DNA from: Sophora flavescens
Lineage: Eukaryota > Streptophyta > Magnoliopsida > Fabales > Fabaceae
DNA: 64,000 nucleotides
Direction: 5' to 3'
Assembly: GCA_030762895.1 (NCBI GenBank)
Contig: CM061062.1
Coordinates: forward strand, 234,843,379 to 234,907,378
Part shown: in pieces, positions 52,657 to 64,000 of the stretch
Position numbering within the stretch: the first letter of the stretch is position 1
Layout: each line of letters opens with the position of its first letter
Notes under the pieces: generated by a model
What the model was told of the DNA's origin: nothing
Database searches by the model: none
The model's input: only the letters and a program-made list of their open reading frames with translations
Position numbers and translations under genes: made by a program

Positions 52657-55600
52657 GATGGTTGCCACGGCCAACACATATCACCTTGTTGCTGAAGATG
52701 AGCAAGAAAGGTTAATTTCTGCAACTCATAAATCTGGTATAGAAATCACTACCTTCCAAGCACAGAGTAGTCGCTGTAAAGAAATATATGAGAGAAAGAA
52801 TATGAAGAAAGAAAGACCAAAGTGCAACCATTTCCAAAAGATAGGTCATGAGAAAAGTGTTGGGATATAGTTGGATATCCTCAAGATTGGAGGAAACCAA
52901 ACAAAGAAAGAAAAGAAAGGCCAACACCTTGAAACAACAAGAAAGGGGGATTCTAGGTGGCACAAGTAACCACTGAAGGGAGCCCTATTCTAGGACTTAC
53001 TATGAATTATTATGAGAAATTGATGTAGCACTTGAAGCAAACCAGCAAACCAGCAAACAAGGCCAACAATGAATATGGAAGGTAACACTCTAATTCACAG
53101 GCCATGGATAATTGATTCTAGGGCCACAGAACACATAACCTGTGACAAGAATTCGCTACAGGAAATGGTTGTTTCCAGTCAGCAAATTATGCATATCCCC
53201 AATGGTACTAGTGTCAGTGAGGGGATTAGGAAAATTAGAGTTGTTTAATGACATAAATCTCAATAATGTTCTATACATAGATAATTTCAATTGTAACTTA
53301 CTATCTATTAGTAAACTTACAAAATAACATAATTGTACAATTACTTTTATGGCTAATGTATGCATTGTGCAGGACTTAGCTAGGCCCTGATTGGAATGGG
53401 TAAATATCAAAATGGGCTATATTTTCTTGATCAAAGTCAAAGAATGGCCACGAAATTAGGGAAACCTGTAGATACTGATTTGAGGCACCAAAGATTAGGG
53501 CATACTTCGGATGCTAAGATGAACAGTATAGATTTTATTCCTAACATAGCTAGAAATAAAGTCCCCTATGATTCTTGTATTAGGGCTAAGCAGACAAGGC
53601 CGCCCTTTCCTATAAGTTCAATAAAAACAAAAACTTGGTTTGACATGATACATTGTGATATATGGGGCAGACATGCCACTGCATCCATATCAGGAGCACA
53701 CTACTTTCTCACTATAGTAGATGACTTTAGTAGAGAAGTGTGGATATATTTGATGAGACTTAAGTCAAAGGTAGAAAATTACTTGCCTATGTTCATTTTT
53801 ATGATAGAAACTCAATTTGGCAAGAGAATTAAAATAGTTAGGACTGATAATGGCCTATAATTCATCTCAAATCATATGCAAAAAATTTAAAATGAAAAGG
53901 GTATAGTAATGGAACTTACATGCACATACACTCCCCAACAAAATGGGGTAGTGGAAAGAAAGCATAGGCACATTTTAGAAATGGCCAGGGCATTAAGATT
54001 TCATGATGGATTACCTGTTATGTTTTGGGGTGAGTGTGTTCTTACTGCTTTTCACATAATTAACAGATTACCAAATAAGATTTTAAGCAATAAAACACCT
54101 TATGAGTTAATTTTAACAAGAAACCAAATTATGAGTATTTAAGAGTGTTTGGTTGCTTAGTATATGTTTGAAAACTAAGAAGGGAAGTTTGATGAAAGGA
54201 GGAGAGCTAGAATATTCATTGGCTATCCCTCAGGACAAAAGGGTTATAAGACCTATGACATAGAAAAGAAAGAGATACATGTGTATCAAGAGATGTAATT
54301 TTCTTTGAAAATGAATTTTCTTTTAGAAAGAATGACAAACAAGTAAGGCATCAATTGGAACAACCCACTGTCTGGGAAGATGAAACAGGATAGAGGCAGA
54401 CTACAAGTCAAGAGACTGCACAAATTGATGAAACAACAGAAACATAAGTCATTCATGACCCTGCACAAGAACAGCAGAGACAGAATGTTGAAGGTATGAT
54501 ACAATATCATCCAAGGCATAGTGAAAGGGTGAGACAATCGTCAAGTAAGTTAAAAGGCTATGAGGTTGAATTACCTTCATCCATTATGCCTTATATGTCT
54601 GGTTTATCCTCTGCCTTTTATCCTTTATCAAGCTACTTGTCATATAGTAAATTTTCAAATGCACACTTAGCCTTCTTAGCTGCCATCTCTTCTAGAGATG
54701 AGCCAAAAAGTTTTTCAAAGGCAGTAGCACACAAAGAATGGAGGGACGCAATGGGGAAGGAGATTGAGGCCTTAGAAAACAATGAGACCTGGACTTTGGA
54801 AACTTTGCCACCAGGAAAGAATGATGTGGATTCAAAATGGATCTACAAAATCAAATACAAGCCAAATGATGACATAGAGAGATGCAAGGAAAGGCTGCTA
54901 GAGGCTTTACTCAAGTTGAAGGCAAAGATTTCCATGAGACATTTGCACCCGTGGCAAAATTGGTGACTATGAGATGCTTACTCACTATAGCAGCAAAGAA
55001 AGGATGGTTTATTCACCAATTAGATGTGAATAATGCCTTTCTACGTGGATATTTGACTGAGGATATCTATATGCGGATACCCCAAGGTTTTGTAAAGGAG
55101 GGAGACACGTGTATGCAAATTGAAGAAGTCAATTTATGGACTACGCCAAGCTTCCAGAAGTTGTATCAGAAAATCACAAGTGCACTAAACACACTTGGCT
55201 TCAAGCAATCAAAAGCAGACCATTCATTATTCATCTACAATGATCAAGGAGTTTTCATCACAGCCCTGATATATGTGGATGATGTCATTCTAGCAGGGGA
55301 CAATTTGAAGTTCATGGAGAAGGTAAAGAAGTACTTGGACCAGAAATTCAGCATAAAGGACCCAGGAGCATTAATATACTTTCTAGGGATTTAAGTTACA
55401 AGAACAAAAGCAGGAATTGCACTTGGTCAAAGAAAATACATCTTGGACATTTTGAAAGAAACAAAAATGGAAGAGTGCAGATCGAGCAAATTTCCAATGG
55501 AACAAAATTGCAATTTAAGGGTTAATGTTATAGATCCTGATGCAGATTCTACAAGGTACAAAAGACTACTTGGTAGGCTGTTATACTTGACAATATCAAG

Positions 55601-56228
55601 ACTGGATATTACTTATGCAGTAAATACATTATGTCAGTTTATGACAACACCAAAACAAGTGCATATGGATGTTGTGGACAAAATATTGAGATATCTGAAA
55701 ATGACTCTAGGATAGGGAATTTTATTGCCAAGAGAAGGAGATCGCAGTTTGCAGGCTTATTGTGATTCGGATTGGGGTGGGTGCCCTCTTACTCGAAGGT
55801 CTTGCAATCGATATGTGATTCTTCTTAGAGGCTCACCAATTTTATGGAAGACTAAAAGACAAACATTTGTAGCAAAATCTTCAGCTGAAGCAGAATATAG
55901 ATTGATGGCAGCAACAGTAAGCGAGATAATCTGGCTGAGATGGCTTCTAACAGAGTTGAAGGCTTCACAATCTGTTCCTACACAAGTATTTTGTGATAAT
56001 TAGGCAGCATTGCATATAGCAATGAATCCTGTTTTTCACGAGAGGACTAAACATGTTGAAATGGATTGTTATTTCGTTCGAGAAAGAGTATAACCGGGAG
56101 ACAATTAGCCTATGAAGATTGGAACTAAGGATCAAATAGCAGATGTGTTTACAAAACCTTTAGGAAGGGATAGATTTGAGATTTTACTTCGCAAGTTGAG
56201 CATTGTAAACTTACATGCACCAACTTGA
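52657..56228 (+). pseudogene. Element J, Ty1/copia gag-pol (decayed, 5' truncated)
   Basis: Remnants in copia order on the plus strand: gag end with damaged CCHC knuckle (CNHFQKIGHEKS, about 52830), protease motif WIIDSRATEH near 53105 (the catalytic Gly replaced by Arg), pre-integrase finger and integrase 53396-54142 (HQRLGH, HCDIWG, RTDNG then a stop, PQQNGVVERKH), reverse transcriptase 54496-55394 (NNETWTL, LDVNNAFLRG, YVDDVILAG) with a frame change near 54890, and RNase H to 56220 (CDSDWGG, AEAEY, ADVFTKPLG). At least ten stops or shifts. Integrase before reverse transcriptase confirms copia. The 5' LTR, PBS and most of gag are missing. Confidence 0.88.
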
Positions 56229-56235
56229 GGGGGAG
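56225..56235 (+). other. Polypurine tract of element J
   Basis: TTGAGGGGGAG directly before TGTAGAAAT, the usual copia arrangement. Confidence 0.85.
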
Positions 56236-56455
56236 TGTAGAAATAGTCAAAGTATGGTTAGTTCTGTTAGAAGAAGTTAGTTCAGTTAGTGTAGTTAGTA
56301 TTGTTACAGTTAGTTAGTCATTCAAGCAAACAATTTGTATCGGTATTATTTAAGCTATGACTAGGCTATATATATAGCAGCATAGCATATCCATTGTAAT
56401 TTCAATTTTTAAATAATACAATTAGTGAATATACAGATGTTCATTCATGAATTTT
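56236..56455 (+). mobile_element. Element J, 3' LTR (5' part)
   Basis: Begins TGTAGAAATAGTCAAAG after the polypurine tract, with a TATA box CTATATATATAG at 56366-56377. It is interrupted at 56456 by the CACTA element, unless the LTR ends at the same ATTTTCA. Confidence 0.75.
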
Positions 56456-56489
56456 CACTACATGAAAATAAGTGAATAGTGACGAAAAT

Positions 56490-56670
56490 ATAGCGGCGGT
56501 TACATAAACCGCCGCCGGTTAATGGATCATCACCTAAATTAGAGACGGTTTTAATAAATGCCTTAATCAAATAAATTTTAGCGATGGTTTGTTTCAAAAC
56601 CGCCACAATCATCATTAAATTGTCGGCGGTTTATGATGAACCGCCGCAAATTAGAGTCGGTTTTAATACA
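56490..56670. repeat. CACTA subterminal repeats
   Basis: Copies of AGCGGCGGTT, AACCGCCGC, GAGACGGTTTTAATA and GTCGGCGGTTTATGATG in both orientations. In En/Spm elements such motifs bind the element's own regulatory protein. Confidence 0.8.
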
Positions 56671-57379
56671 CTTTCATCTTCCATCTCGCTTTTCTCTCTC
56701 ACTTTCAAAACTTCATATTCTCCTTCTTCACTATTGCTCTCTACCACTCAGACCGCGCGACCACCTCCCTTGGAGAATCGCCGGCCGCCGCTCAACGCAA
56801 AGGGGAAGCACTGCACGTTCTGTTAGGATCCACCACCGTGAGACGCGTCCTCCGCCGCGTCCTGTCCGGTAAGCCGCCATTAATGGTGATTTTCGAACAT
56901 CACCTTGATAGTTCAAGCTTCTTTCTTCTTCTCCTCGAGCTTACCTTCCCTTTTGACTCATGGGTGCTTCAGAAAAGGCCCTGCCGCCGTCCACCGTCGA
57001 TGTCGCCGCCGTTCACCGCCGCTGACAGCAACACCTCCGACATCATCTTCTTCTCTTTCCATTGGTGAGTGTTCACTCCTTTTTAACCATTCCTCTCACT
57101 TTTTCCCCAATTTCTCATGTGAAACCCTAAACCCCCAATCTTTAATTTGAAATCTCTTGTTAATAAGGACATCATAGTTTTTTCTTATTGATACAATGGT
57201 TTTTCTCATAGTAGTAACAACTTCAATTTCACTATTTAGTGACTTCTGGATCATGTCTCTCCCTTGAATTGGTTTTGGTTGTATCAAAATTTATGGATGA
57301 ATTAATTTTGTAAAAGACTAGTTACTGAAGGCTTTGGGCTTTGGACATCAAGCAAGGGGTTTGCCTCCATAGTCAGTTT
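56671..57379 (+). other. Leader-like region of the CACTA element
   Basis: CT-rich then GC-rich (CCGCCGCTCAACG, CCGCCGTTCACCGCC) sequence with a GGTGAGTG donor-like site at 57065, resembling a first exon and intron start. Its small overlapping ORFs show no recognisable protein. Confidence 0.45.
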
Positions 57380-57477
57380 CCCATCGCTATAGAGGGAGTC
57401 TTGAATCTGATTGAACCTTTTCATCGCTATGTTAGCAAAGACATGATGATAGATCTTATGTTCCCATACAAAAAATT
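57380..57477 (+). pseudogene. Captured fragment of a lipid phosphate phosphatase-like gene
   Basis: The plus frame reads VLNLIEPFHRYVSKDMMIDL, then MFPYK, which closely resembles the N-terminal segment of plant lipid phosphate phosphatases (PAP2 family; IEPFHR(Y/F)VG.DMM.DL.YP). Only some 30 residues are present, without the transmembrane core or the phosphatase motifs. It is fused to the DUF1677 fragment on the opposite strand at about 57478. Recognition is by memory of the family pattern. Confidence 0.6.
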
Positions 57478-57714
57478 GATGTGGCGGTTAAGTGCTTCTT
57501 CAGTTGTGATAAGCCTATTTGATCTCAGAACCTCGTCCTTCACAGCCTCCACACACAGCCCGCAAAGCCAACGACCCTGGTACCTCTGACGCAGCCTTGA
57601 GATATATGCAGGGGTGCATTCCTCTGTGAACCCACATGAGTCACATTTCACACACTCGACCTCTACTGGACCAACCGTTTTCCCAGTCTGAGATTCTGAC
57701 CCTGAAATTGCCAT
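57427..57714 (-). pseudogene. Captured DUF1677-family gene fragment
   Basis: ATG at 57714 (MAISGSESQ), preceded on the minus strand by a GA-rich leader (57748-57778). It encodes the conserved cysteine-rich core of plant DUF1677 proteins: VECVKCDSCGFTEECTPAYI and RYQGRWLCGLCVEAVKDEV. The match ends at EEALNRH near 57478. The last 17 codons read antisense through the lipid phosphatase fragment to a stop at 57427. The core has no stop, so capture may be fairly recent. The function of DUF1677 proteins is unknown; the four CxxC-like cysteines suggest metal binding. Confidence 0.75.
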
Positions 57715-59363
57715 TGATTGCAAGATGATGATTGAATATATCACCCAACTCTCTCTCTCTCTATCTCTCTCTCTCTCTAAGTATGATAATAATACATCTG
57801 AGGAGGGGCAGAGAGTCAACAGAGATTTATGTTGTCCTATGCTAATATACTAATGTTAGAAAAATATGTCCATTACTTAATATATATACATAAACGCGGT
57901 ATCAGGGTCCTTAACATGAGTCACGTTTGAGTTTAGAACTTGTCATTTCAATATTTGTTGGACACATGCACATGTCGCTAAGCAAATGTGGCAACATGGG
58001 ATACTAACTAACGTGATTGGCTGGAACTAGATCACAGTGCTTTGTTTGATTTGGGCATACTTTGCCTAAATATTCTTCACTCATGCATGTTCATCCTATT
58101 AATCCAATTAAAAGGCAGTGAAGACTAATTTCTGAATGTGTAGTGGGATTTCATATATGCATGTTTTAGCCAGGTTCCCAAAAGTCCATGTTCCTCTAAA
58201 TTGTGTTTGTTTGCCTCCTCTTTCTTGCAGAAACTCATCTTTCCTTTGGTTTTACACCTCTAAGGCCAAGAAAACAGTCTAATATATCATTGAATTCCTT
58301 CTTCATAATTTATTTGCAATTTTGCATATATAAATTGGTCAAGGCCATGCATGATGAAATTATGTGTTTTCTCCTCCCCCGGCCAATCTGTTACAAGTTG
58401 ATTTTTGAGGTTGGGTGATCTAAGCTGTATTTTATGCTCCCTTTAAGCTTTGGTTAAGAGCTAGCTTCAATATTGCTTCATAATATTAAAGGGGCATGTA
58501 GAAGAAGCTTTTGCTGTGAAAATTTAGCATTGATGCATGGGGTCACTATAAAGTAAAAAAAAAAATTGAGTGATCTAGTTATGTTAATTACAAACTACCG
58601 AGCTAGTTGCAACTGATGTTCCTCTTTCAACCCTTAATTGAATGCCAGCTTGTTTTAATATACCCTTCAGTTACGATATAATTATATACCATTGTGTGCA
58701 GGGAGGGCTAGAAGGGGTAAAGCGGAGGTTCAGTAATTCAGTTCATACTCAACATATAGTTAGTTGGAGCTCATTGTTGCAGCAGAGGCATTAAAAGCTA
58801 GGGTAGCAGTTACAACGAATCTGCACACACCATACATACATACATAGCGTAAAGCACAAGCTTTGCTTCCATTAATTGCTCTAGCCGTTCTATCTGAATT
58901 AATCTGACTATACTATACTCTGATCTTATTATAGCTTTTTAATTTTTAACATGTCTTGTAATTTGGTTTACCCACCTCATTAATTCTCTAGTCTCTACCA
59001 TTCCGTAGTTCCATTTTCCAAAAGTTCATACCACCTAGTAATTAGTAGTGTACACTACTGCTTCTAGTTCTATATATTATTTTTTTTGGTTGGTCTTCTA
59101 GTTCTATATGTATGCAGGAAAATGATTTTTGTACATAAATTGGGGACACCATAAGTTGTCTCCTTTGTTTTTAGAGTGTATTATCAAAAGAAAAAAACAA
59201 ATTAAAGCAGTTGACAAATAGTTTAATTGCTATATAGAAGGTTCTTTCTATCTTTGGATTTTTCCATTACATCCTTCACTTTTGAGGTTAATATGTTATT
59301 AATGTTACTAACTTACTAACTTTTTATTACTTTGTTTAAATTAAGAAGGAAAGTTCACAAGTA
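57715..59363. other. Non-coding part of the CACTA element
   Basis: AT-rich. The part just right of the DUF1677 fragment (GA repeat at 57748-57778 and about 1 kb beyond) could be captured upstream sequence of that gene. The remainder is the leader or intron of the transposase gene. No ORF of interest. Confidence 0.4.
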
Positions 59364-62300
59364 ATGGATAAATCATGGATTACAAAGCCGCGAAACTCTG
59401 TTGAGTATGAGCAAGCGGTTAGGGGATTTATTGATTTTGCTTTTGAACATCGTTCAGTTAATGACACATCAATATGACCTTGTAAATGATGTGGTTTTTA
59501 GAAACGACAAGGTAGGGATGTGATGTACGATCACCTAATATGTACACCATTCCCAGAAGGATATACTTTTTGGTACTATCATGGGGAGATCAGGATAGGA
59601 GAAACTAGTAATGTCTCAACTAGTAATGCTCCAAATGTAGTTCAAGACAACATGGTTGTTGGAGATCCTATTCAGAACATGATCAACGATGCTTTTAGAG
59701 TTGATAGACACCATGCAAACGAAGTACCTGTTGCATCAAATATAGAGGTTGGCGGGGATGGAGTGACACCGAATGTAACTCAAGAAGGGCACGAAGATGA
59801 AGATTTTTATGAATTAGCTAGAGATGGAGAACAACCATTATTTGATGGGTGCACAAAATATTCTAGACTGTCTTTTCTGGTGAAGTTGTATCATATCAAA
59901 TGTTTGTGTAGGATGAGCGATAAAGCAATGACAATGATATTAGAATTATTGCATGATGCATTTGAACATGCAAAGATTCCGAGTTCATTCTACGAGGCAA
60001 AAAAAAGTATCAACAAGCTTGGTTTGAACTATGAAAAGATACTTGCATGCCCTAATAAGTGTATCTTTGTATTGGGGTAATCGAGAGGATGAAGAAAGGG
60101 AAACATGCAAAGTTTCTAACATGTCTAAATGGAAATCAAGAACAAAAGTTGGTAAGACTGAAGTGTCTAATGATGGCAATAATGGGAGTAAGGTACCAAA
60201 GAAAAGTTCTTCGTTACTTTCCACTAAAACCTCAATTACGAGAGATTGTTTTTGTCTTCAAAAACTGCTGAGGATATGAGGTGGCATGCTTTGGATAGTA
60301 AAAATGATGGAATAATGAGGCATCCTAAAGATTCATAAGCTTGGAAGAAGTTTGATTCAACACACACTTCGTTTGCATCAGATCCGCGAAATGTGCGTAT
60401 TGCATTGGCTAGTGATAGTTTTAGTCCCTTTGGTGTTATGAATGCAAGTTACAGTATCTGGCTAGTTATTCTCATCCCATACAATACTCCTCCATGGGTG
60501 TGTATGAAGCATACATCTTTTATCGTTTCAATGATAATTCCTGACAAAAGAATGCCAGGAAATGATATAGAGATGTCTACTTATAACCTTTAATCAAAGA
60601 GTTGAAGGAATTATGGAATGAGGGTGTGGATGCCTATGATTCTTTCAGTTGAGAGATGTTCAAATTACATGCAGCTTTGATGTGGACAATTAGTGATTTT
60701 CCTGGTCTAGGAACCCTCTCTGGGTGGAACACATACACAGGACTTGCTTGTCCATCTTGCAACTTTGACTATATTCCTTGTCGTCTTCCTCATAGTAAGA
60801 AATCATGTTTTATGGGTCATCGTCGTTTTCTTGATCAAAGGCATAGATTTAGATTGAACAGGGTTCGTTTTAATGGAGAGCAAGATTTACGTGAACCATC
60901 AAAAACATTATCTGGTATTGAAATTTTTGAAAAAGTCCGGAATATAAATGTCACATTTGGTAAAAGACCAAAGATAGATAGAAAGGGAAAAGGAACACAT
61001 GGTGGGCGTGTTCCACAAAGTAGCACCAAACAATGGAAGAAGAAAAGCATATTCTTTGAACTTCCATATTGGAAGCATAATTCTTTGCGTCACAATCTTG
61101 ATGTGATGCATATTGAGAATAATGTGTGCGACAATGTCATCTACACTTTGCTTAATGATAGTGCAAAGACCAAAGATCATATCAATGCTTGAAGAGACCT
61201 TAAAGATATGGGCTTTAAACCAGACCTTTGGCCTGATGAAAATGGAAAGTATCCTTTAGCTGTCTACACAATGACTAATCTTGGCAATAAGGCATTTCTA
61301 ACGACTTTAAGGAACATCACTGTGCCAGATGGTTATTCAAGCAACATATCTAGGTGCATTGATTTGGATAACCTTAAGCTGAATGGGATGTTGAAAAGTC
61401 ATGATTGTCATATATTGATGGAGGAATTGCTACCATTAGCCATGCGAGCATGGTTGCCAGATGAGGTGTCAGCAGTATTAATTGAGTTGTGCTCATTCTT
61501 TAGACAATTATGTGGTAAAGTGTTGAATGTTGAAGATTTAGACAAATTGCAACGTCAAATCCTCCTCACTTTATGCCACATGGAAATGTTATTTCCTCCT
61601 TCATTCTTCACTGTCATGGTTCACTTGGTTGTTCACCTTGTTGAAGAAGCCAAGCTTGGAGGTCCTGTGCATTATCATTGGATGTATCCTATAGAAAGGT
61701 AGAAGAAGTGTGGTGACATTTCCTTTTCTTTAAAAAAAAGTTAGTATTGTATTGTATAAGGTTGCTATTAATAACATTTGCTGTGGTTTAATAGGTATTT
61801 AGGACAACTGAAATCCTATGTGCGTAATAAAGCACGACCAGAGGGGTCTATAGCAGAAGGTTACTTATGCAAGAGATTTTGGCATTTTGTTCAAGGTATT
61901 TAGATAATATTGAGACACGATGGAATTGACCCGATCGTGTAAATGATCCCCCTAATGATATACAGCCTCAATCACGAGTTTCTGAATTGTATCCTCAAGT
62001 CGGAAAACCGGTTGGTGGCTATTCATATTTTACCCTTACACCCATTGAAAAGCTACAAGCTCATAGACATGTCTTAACCAACTGCCCTGCAGTTGATTGT
62101 TACCTTCGGTGAGTAATTCTAGCAATTGTATAACTTAAAAAGTTTTTGTTTTAATAAATCTAACATGATACATCTATATAGGCAATATAGAGATATTGTA
62201 CGAAGGCAACTAAGGAGCCGTACAAGGAATGCTTCCGAGATAGTCAAAAAAGTTCATAGAGAGTCTGTTCGTTGGTTTGTCAATCGTGTGAGTGAAAAAG

Positions 62301-63074
62301 TTTGTTAAATTTATATATTGCATTTATTTTGGTGATATGCATGCCACTAACAACAGAAATTCTTGTTTCTAGATTGCCAACAATGTTGACAGTCTTACTG
62401 GACCAGATAAAGATGTTCTTATTAGTCTTGCTCAAGGTCCTTCCAACCAAGCTAGAAGGTTCACTGCATATAATGTTAATGGATTCAAGTTTCGAACATT
62501 GGAACGAGACAAATGCTTAAAAACTCAAAACAGTGGCGTTTTTGGCACATTTGGAACAATAAGTTACTCAAGCAATAGTGATACCCAGATGAGGTTTGGA
62601 GGGGTGCCTTATTATGGAAAATTGATAGACATCATTGAGCTTTACTACATTGACTTCAGAATGCCATTGTTTAAATGCAATTGGGCTAATACCACTAATC
62701 CTAGATGTATGAAAACAAATAAGTTGGGTTTTACCTCGATCAACTTTGCAAGATTAATACATACCGGTGAACATGAAGATGATGAGCCATACATTAAAGC
62801 TTTTGAAGCTCAAATGGTTTATTATGTGGAGGATGAGAAGGAAGACGGTTGGAGCATACCAATTCATTTGAAGCCAAGAGACTTGTACGAAATGGGTGAA
62901 GATGATGAAGAATTTATGCCATCCAATGAGGCTTTCCCGTCACAAAACTTAGAACAATTTTTCTCTGATGATACTACACATATACAATTGGCAAGAGTGG
63001 CTATAGATGATGAACCTCAAACTTCAACCATTAATGAAAATGTTGAGGATGATAACAATGATATGAGTTTATGA
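59364..63074 (+). pseudogene. CACTA TNP2-type transposase (decayed)
   Basis: ATG at 59364 (MDKSWITKPR) opens the transposase-associated domain, in which two codons of its cysteine pattern are now TGA. The main domain follows in several frames (DHLICTPFPEGY, ASDSFSPFGVMN, MWTISDFPG, MGHRRFL, HNLDVMHIENNVCDN), then the DUF4218-like part (ELLPLAMRAWLP, HWMYPIER) and DUF4216-like part (GGVPYYGKLIDIIELYY). I see introns at 61699-61794, 62109-62181 and 62288-62372, all GT-AG and all restoring the frame. Stops or shifts near 59478, 60070, 60160, 60600, 60650 and 61190 show that it is inactive. The protein would cut the element ends; here it cannot. Confidence 0.88.
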
Positions 63075-63272
63075 TTACTACAAGTAAAATTGTTTTAGGT
63101 TTTAGTTCTTTTTTATATATTGTAATAAGAATTTTCCATCTTATTCTATTAGTTTAATATGAATATTTGTATTTAGGCATATGATGATGTTATTATGTGA
63201 ATATCTATATCTTGCACTTTCATTTACAATTATATGCTATAGTTTTTGAATTAAAGTTATTGACATTAATGG

Positions 63273-63864
63273 TATTATAGGCATGCTTCGGAAAAAGGCG
63301 TGTTCCACCTAGTCTATCAACATCAAGTCAATATGTATCATATTCGAGCACTTCCCAACCTGCATCTATTAGTCCACCTTTGAGTGAGTCTGTAGCTCAC
63401 ATAGGTTCATCCACTCAAGATGGGCTACAGACAGTCCCTGCCACTCGATTTGTAACTCAGTCTGGATCTGAAAATATTGGACATCGTGAACCTGAAGTGG
63501 CTCCAGATTCTTCATCGATAAATCAGAGACTGCCTCGTACATGTTGGATAGTGGATGTCATTGGTATGTGATTTACATCTTCCTAGTTTCTCTAAAAAAA
63601 ATTTAATCTTGTTATACTTTTGGATAGCAATAGTTTGGTGTAATTTGTGTGAGATGACGAAGGCATTGTTACACAAACATGGCTGAGAATTAAGGATGTG
63701 TTTGCACTTCGTGACGGGAAACGAGTTGTGACCAAGTGGAATGCAGAATGTCAACCTGTAGGAGACTCTGGTGGTTTACTGAATGGATTTTTGGGGTCGA
63801 TAGCGAGCAATTTTTACCATTTCCCCATTATATTTGAAACTTGGCGTAAAGTTCCTGGTCGCGC
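63273..63864 (+). pseudogene. Second CACTA ORF (Transposase_24-like), truncated
   Basis: The first exon is Ser/Thr-rich (about 63280-63563). A GT-AG intron at 63564-63653 leads in frame to DDEGIVTQTWLRIKDVF and GDSGGLLNGFLGSI, which resemble the start of plant Transposase_24-type proteins (counterpart of TNP1). The frame is cut after FETWRKVP by foreign sequence at about 63860. Confidence 0.65.
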
Positions 63865-64000
63865 TGTCGCGCACGCGCCAAAAAGAACGAGCGTTTACAA
63901 AATAATGTAGATAGGGAAGCGACAACTCGGATGTCATCTCACAAGGACTCTTAAAGTGTTATTTTTCACAAAAATCAGTTTTGGGGGGGTTTGTTTGGAT
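63865..64000 (-). mobile_element. Edge of a further insertion, probably an Athila/Tat-type LTR
   Basis: At 63865 the transposase homology stops and TGTCGCGCACGCGCC begins. Features such as GGGAAGCGACAACTCGG and TGTCATCTCACAAGGACT recall the outer end of the Athila-like LTRs here (CAAGTAATAAAACGG...TCTCAGGGATCG). If so, it is a minus-sense element starting here. The window ends before this can be confirmed. Confidence 0.4.

Larger units (their letters stand above)
56456..63864 (+). mobile_element. CACTA (En/Spm) transposon, 5' portion
   Basis: Starts CACTACATGAAAATAAGTG. Subterminal zone with repeated GGCGGTT/AACCGCC motifs on both strands, captured gene fragments, a long non-coding stretch, a TNP2-type transposase gene and a second transposase-like gene, all plus strand. 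The distal terminus is not reached: the element is cut near 63865 by another sequence. Confidence 0.9.

Noticed and set aside
57341..57589. Plus-strand ORF as an intact host gene
   Set aside because: Only about 30 residues resemble lipid phosphate phosphatase; the rest is antisense to the DUF1677 fragment.

Overview
This looks like nuclear DNA of a flowering plant, probably a eudicot. Evidence: plant-type LTR retrotransposons (Athila-like and chromodomain Ty3/gypsy, Sirevirus-like and other Ty1/copia), a CACTA transposon with plant-type introns, a hAT-like element, a 5S-derived LTR, and fragments resembling plant DUF1677 and lipid phosphate phosphatase genes. A legume is possible (AATCGATTA-type motifs in the Sirevirus-like LTR), but the species is not settled. 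I see no intact host gene. The window is a pile of nested transposable elements, named A to J here for reference.

Layout. 1-16908: element B, an Athila-like element on the minus strand with gag and protease only, whose left LTR is cut by the window edge. It is split by element A (3646-14206), an Athila-like element on the minus strand with one nearly intact gag-pol. An extra piece of a second A copy (3227-3645) lies at A's left edge. 16909-18049 and 42314-43268: two parts of the LTR of element F, split by element D. 18050-42308: element D, a decayed chromodomain gypsy (chromovirus) on the minus strand with 5-bp target duplication CGGCC. Its left LTR is broken by C (18067-25196, a relative of B, TSD TACCC), by E (27505-32705, non-autonomous, one unknown 244-residue ORF, TSD GTCGT) and by a hAT-like element (32757-33801). 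Its pol is broken by solo LTR G (36185-37423, TSD CTTCC). 43269-about 52656: the 3' end of a Sirevirus-like copia (I) on the plus strand, carrying an envelope-like pseudogene, repeated polypurine tracts, a 5S-bearing solo LTR (45680-46086, TSD TCCAT) and a 4.1-kb solo LTR H with its own ORF (48009-52069, TSD CTTTA). About 52655-56455: a decayed copia (J), plus strand. 56456-about 63864: the 5' part of a CACTA element with a decayed TNP2-type transposase, a second transposase-like ORF and two captured host-gene fragments. 63865-64000: the edge of a further insertion.

How the parts relate. A is the only element near coding competence and is the natural candidate helper for B, C and E, which share its PBS type, its pre-PPT noncoding block and a hairpin after the stop codon. 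The most striking shared feature is a dense array of short GC-rich palindromes immediately 5' of the TATA box in the U3 of the Athila-like LTRs (core CACGGCCGTG). The chromovirus D has a close variant (core CACGGNCGTG), and solo LTR G (GCGCTC/GAGCGC type) and Sirevirus-like LTR I (ATAATCGATTAT) have different palindromes at the same position. Nesting order (oldest first) from the insertions: I, then F and H; F, then D and B; D, then C, E, the hAT-like element and G; B, then A.
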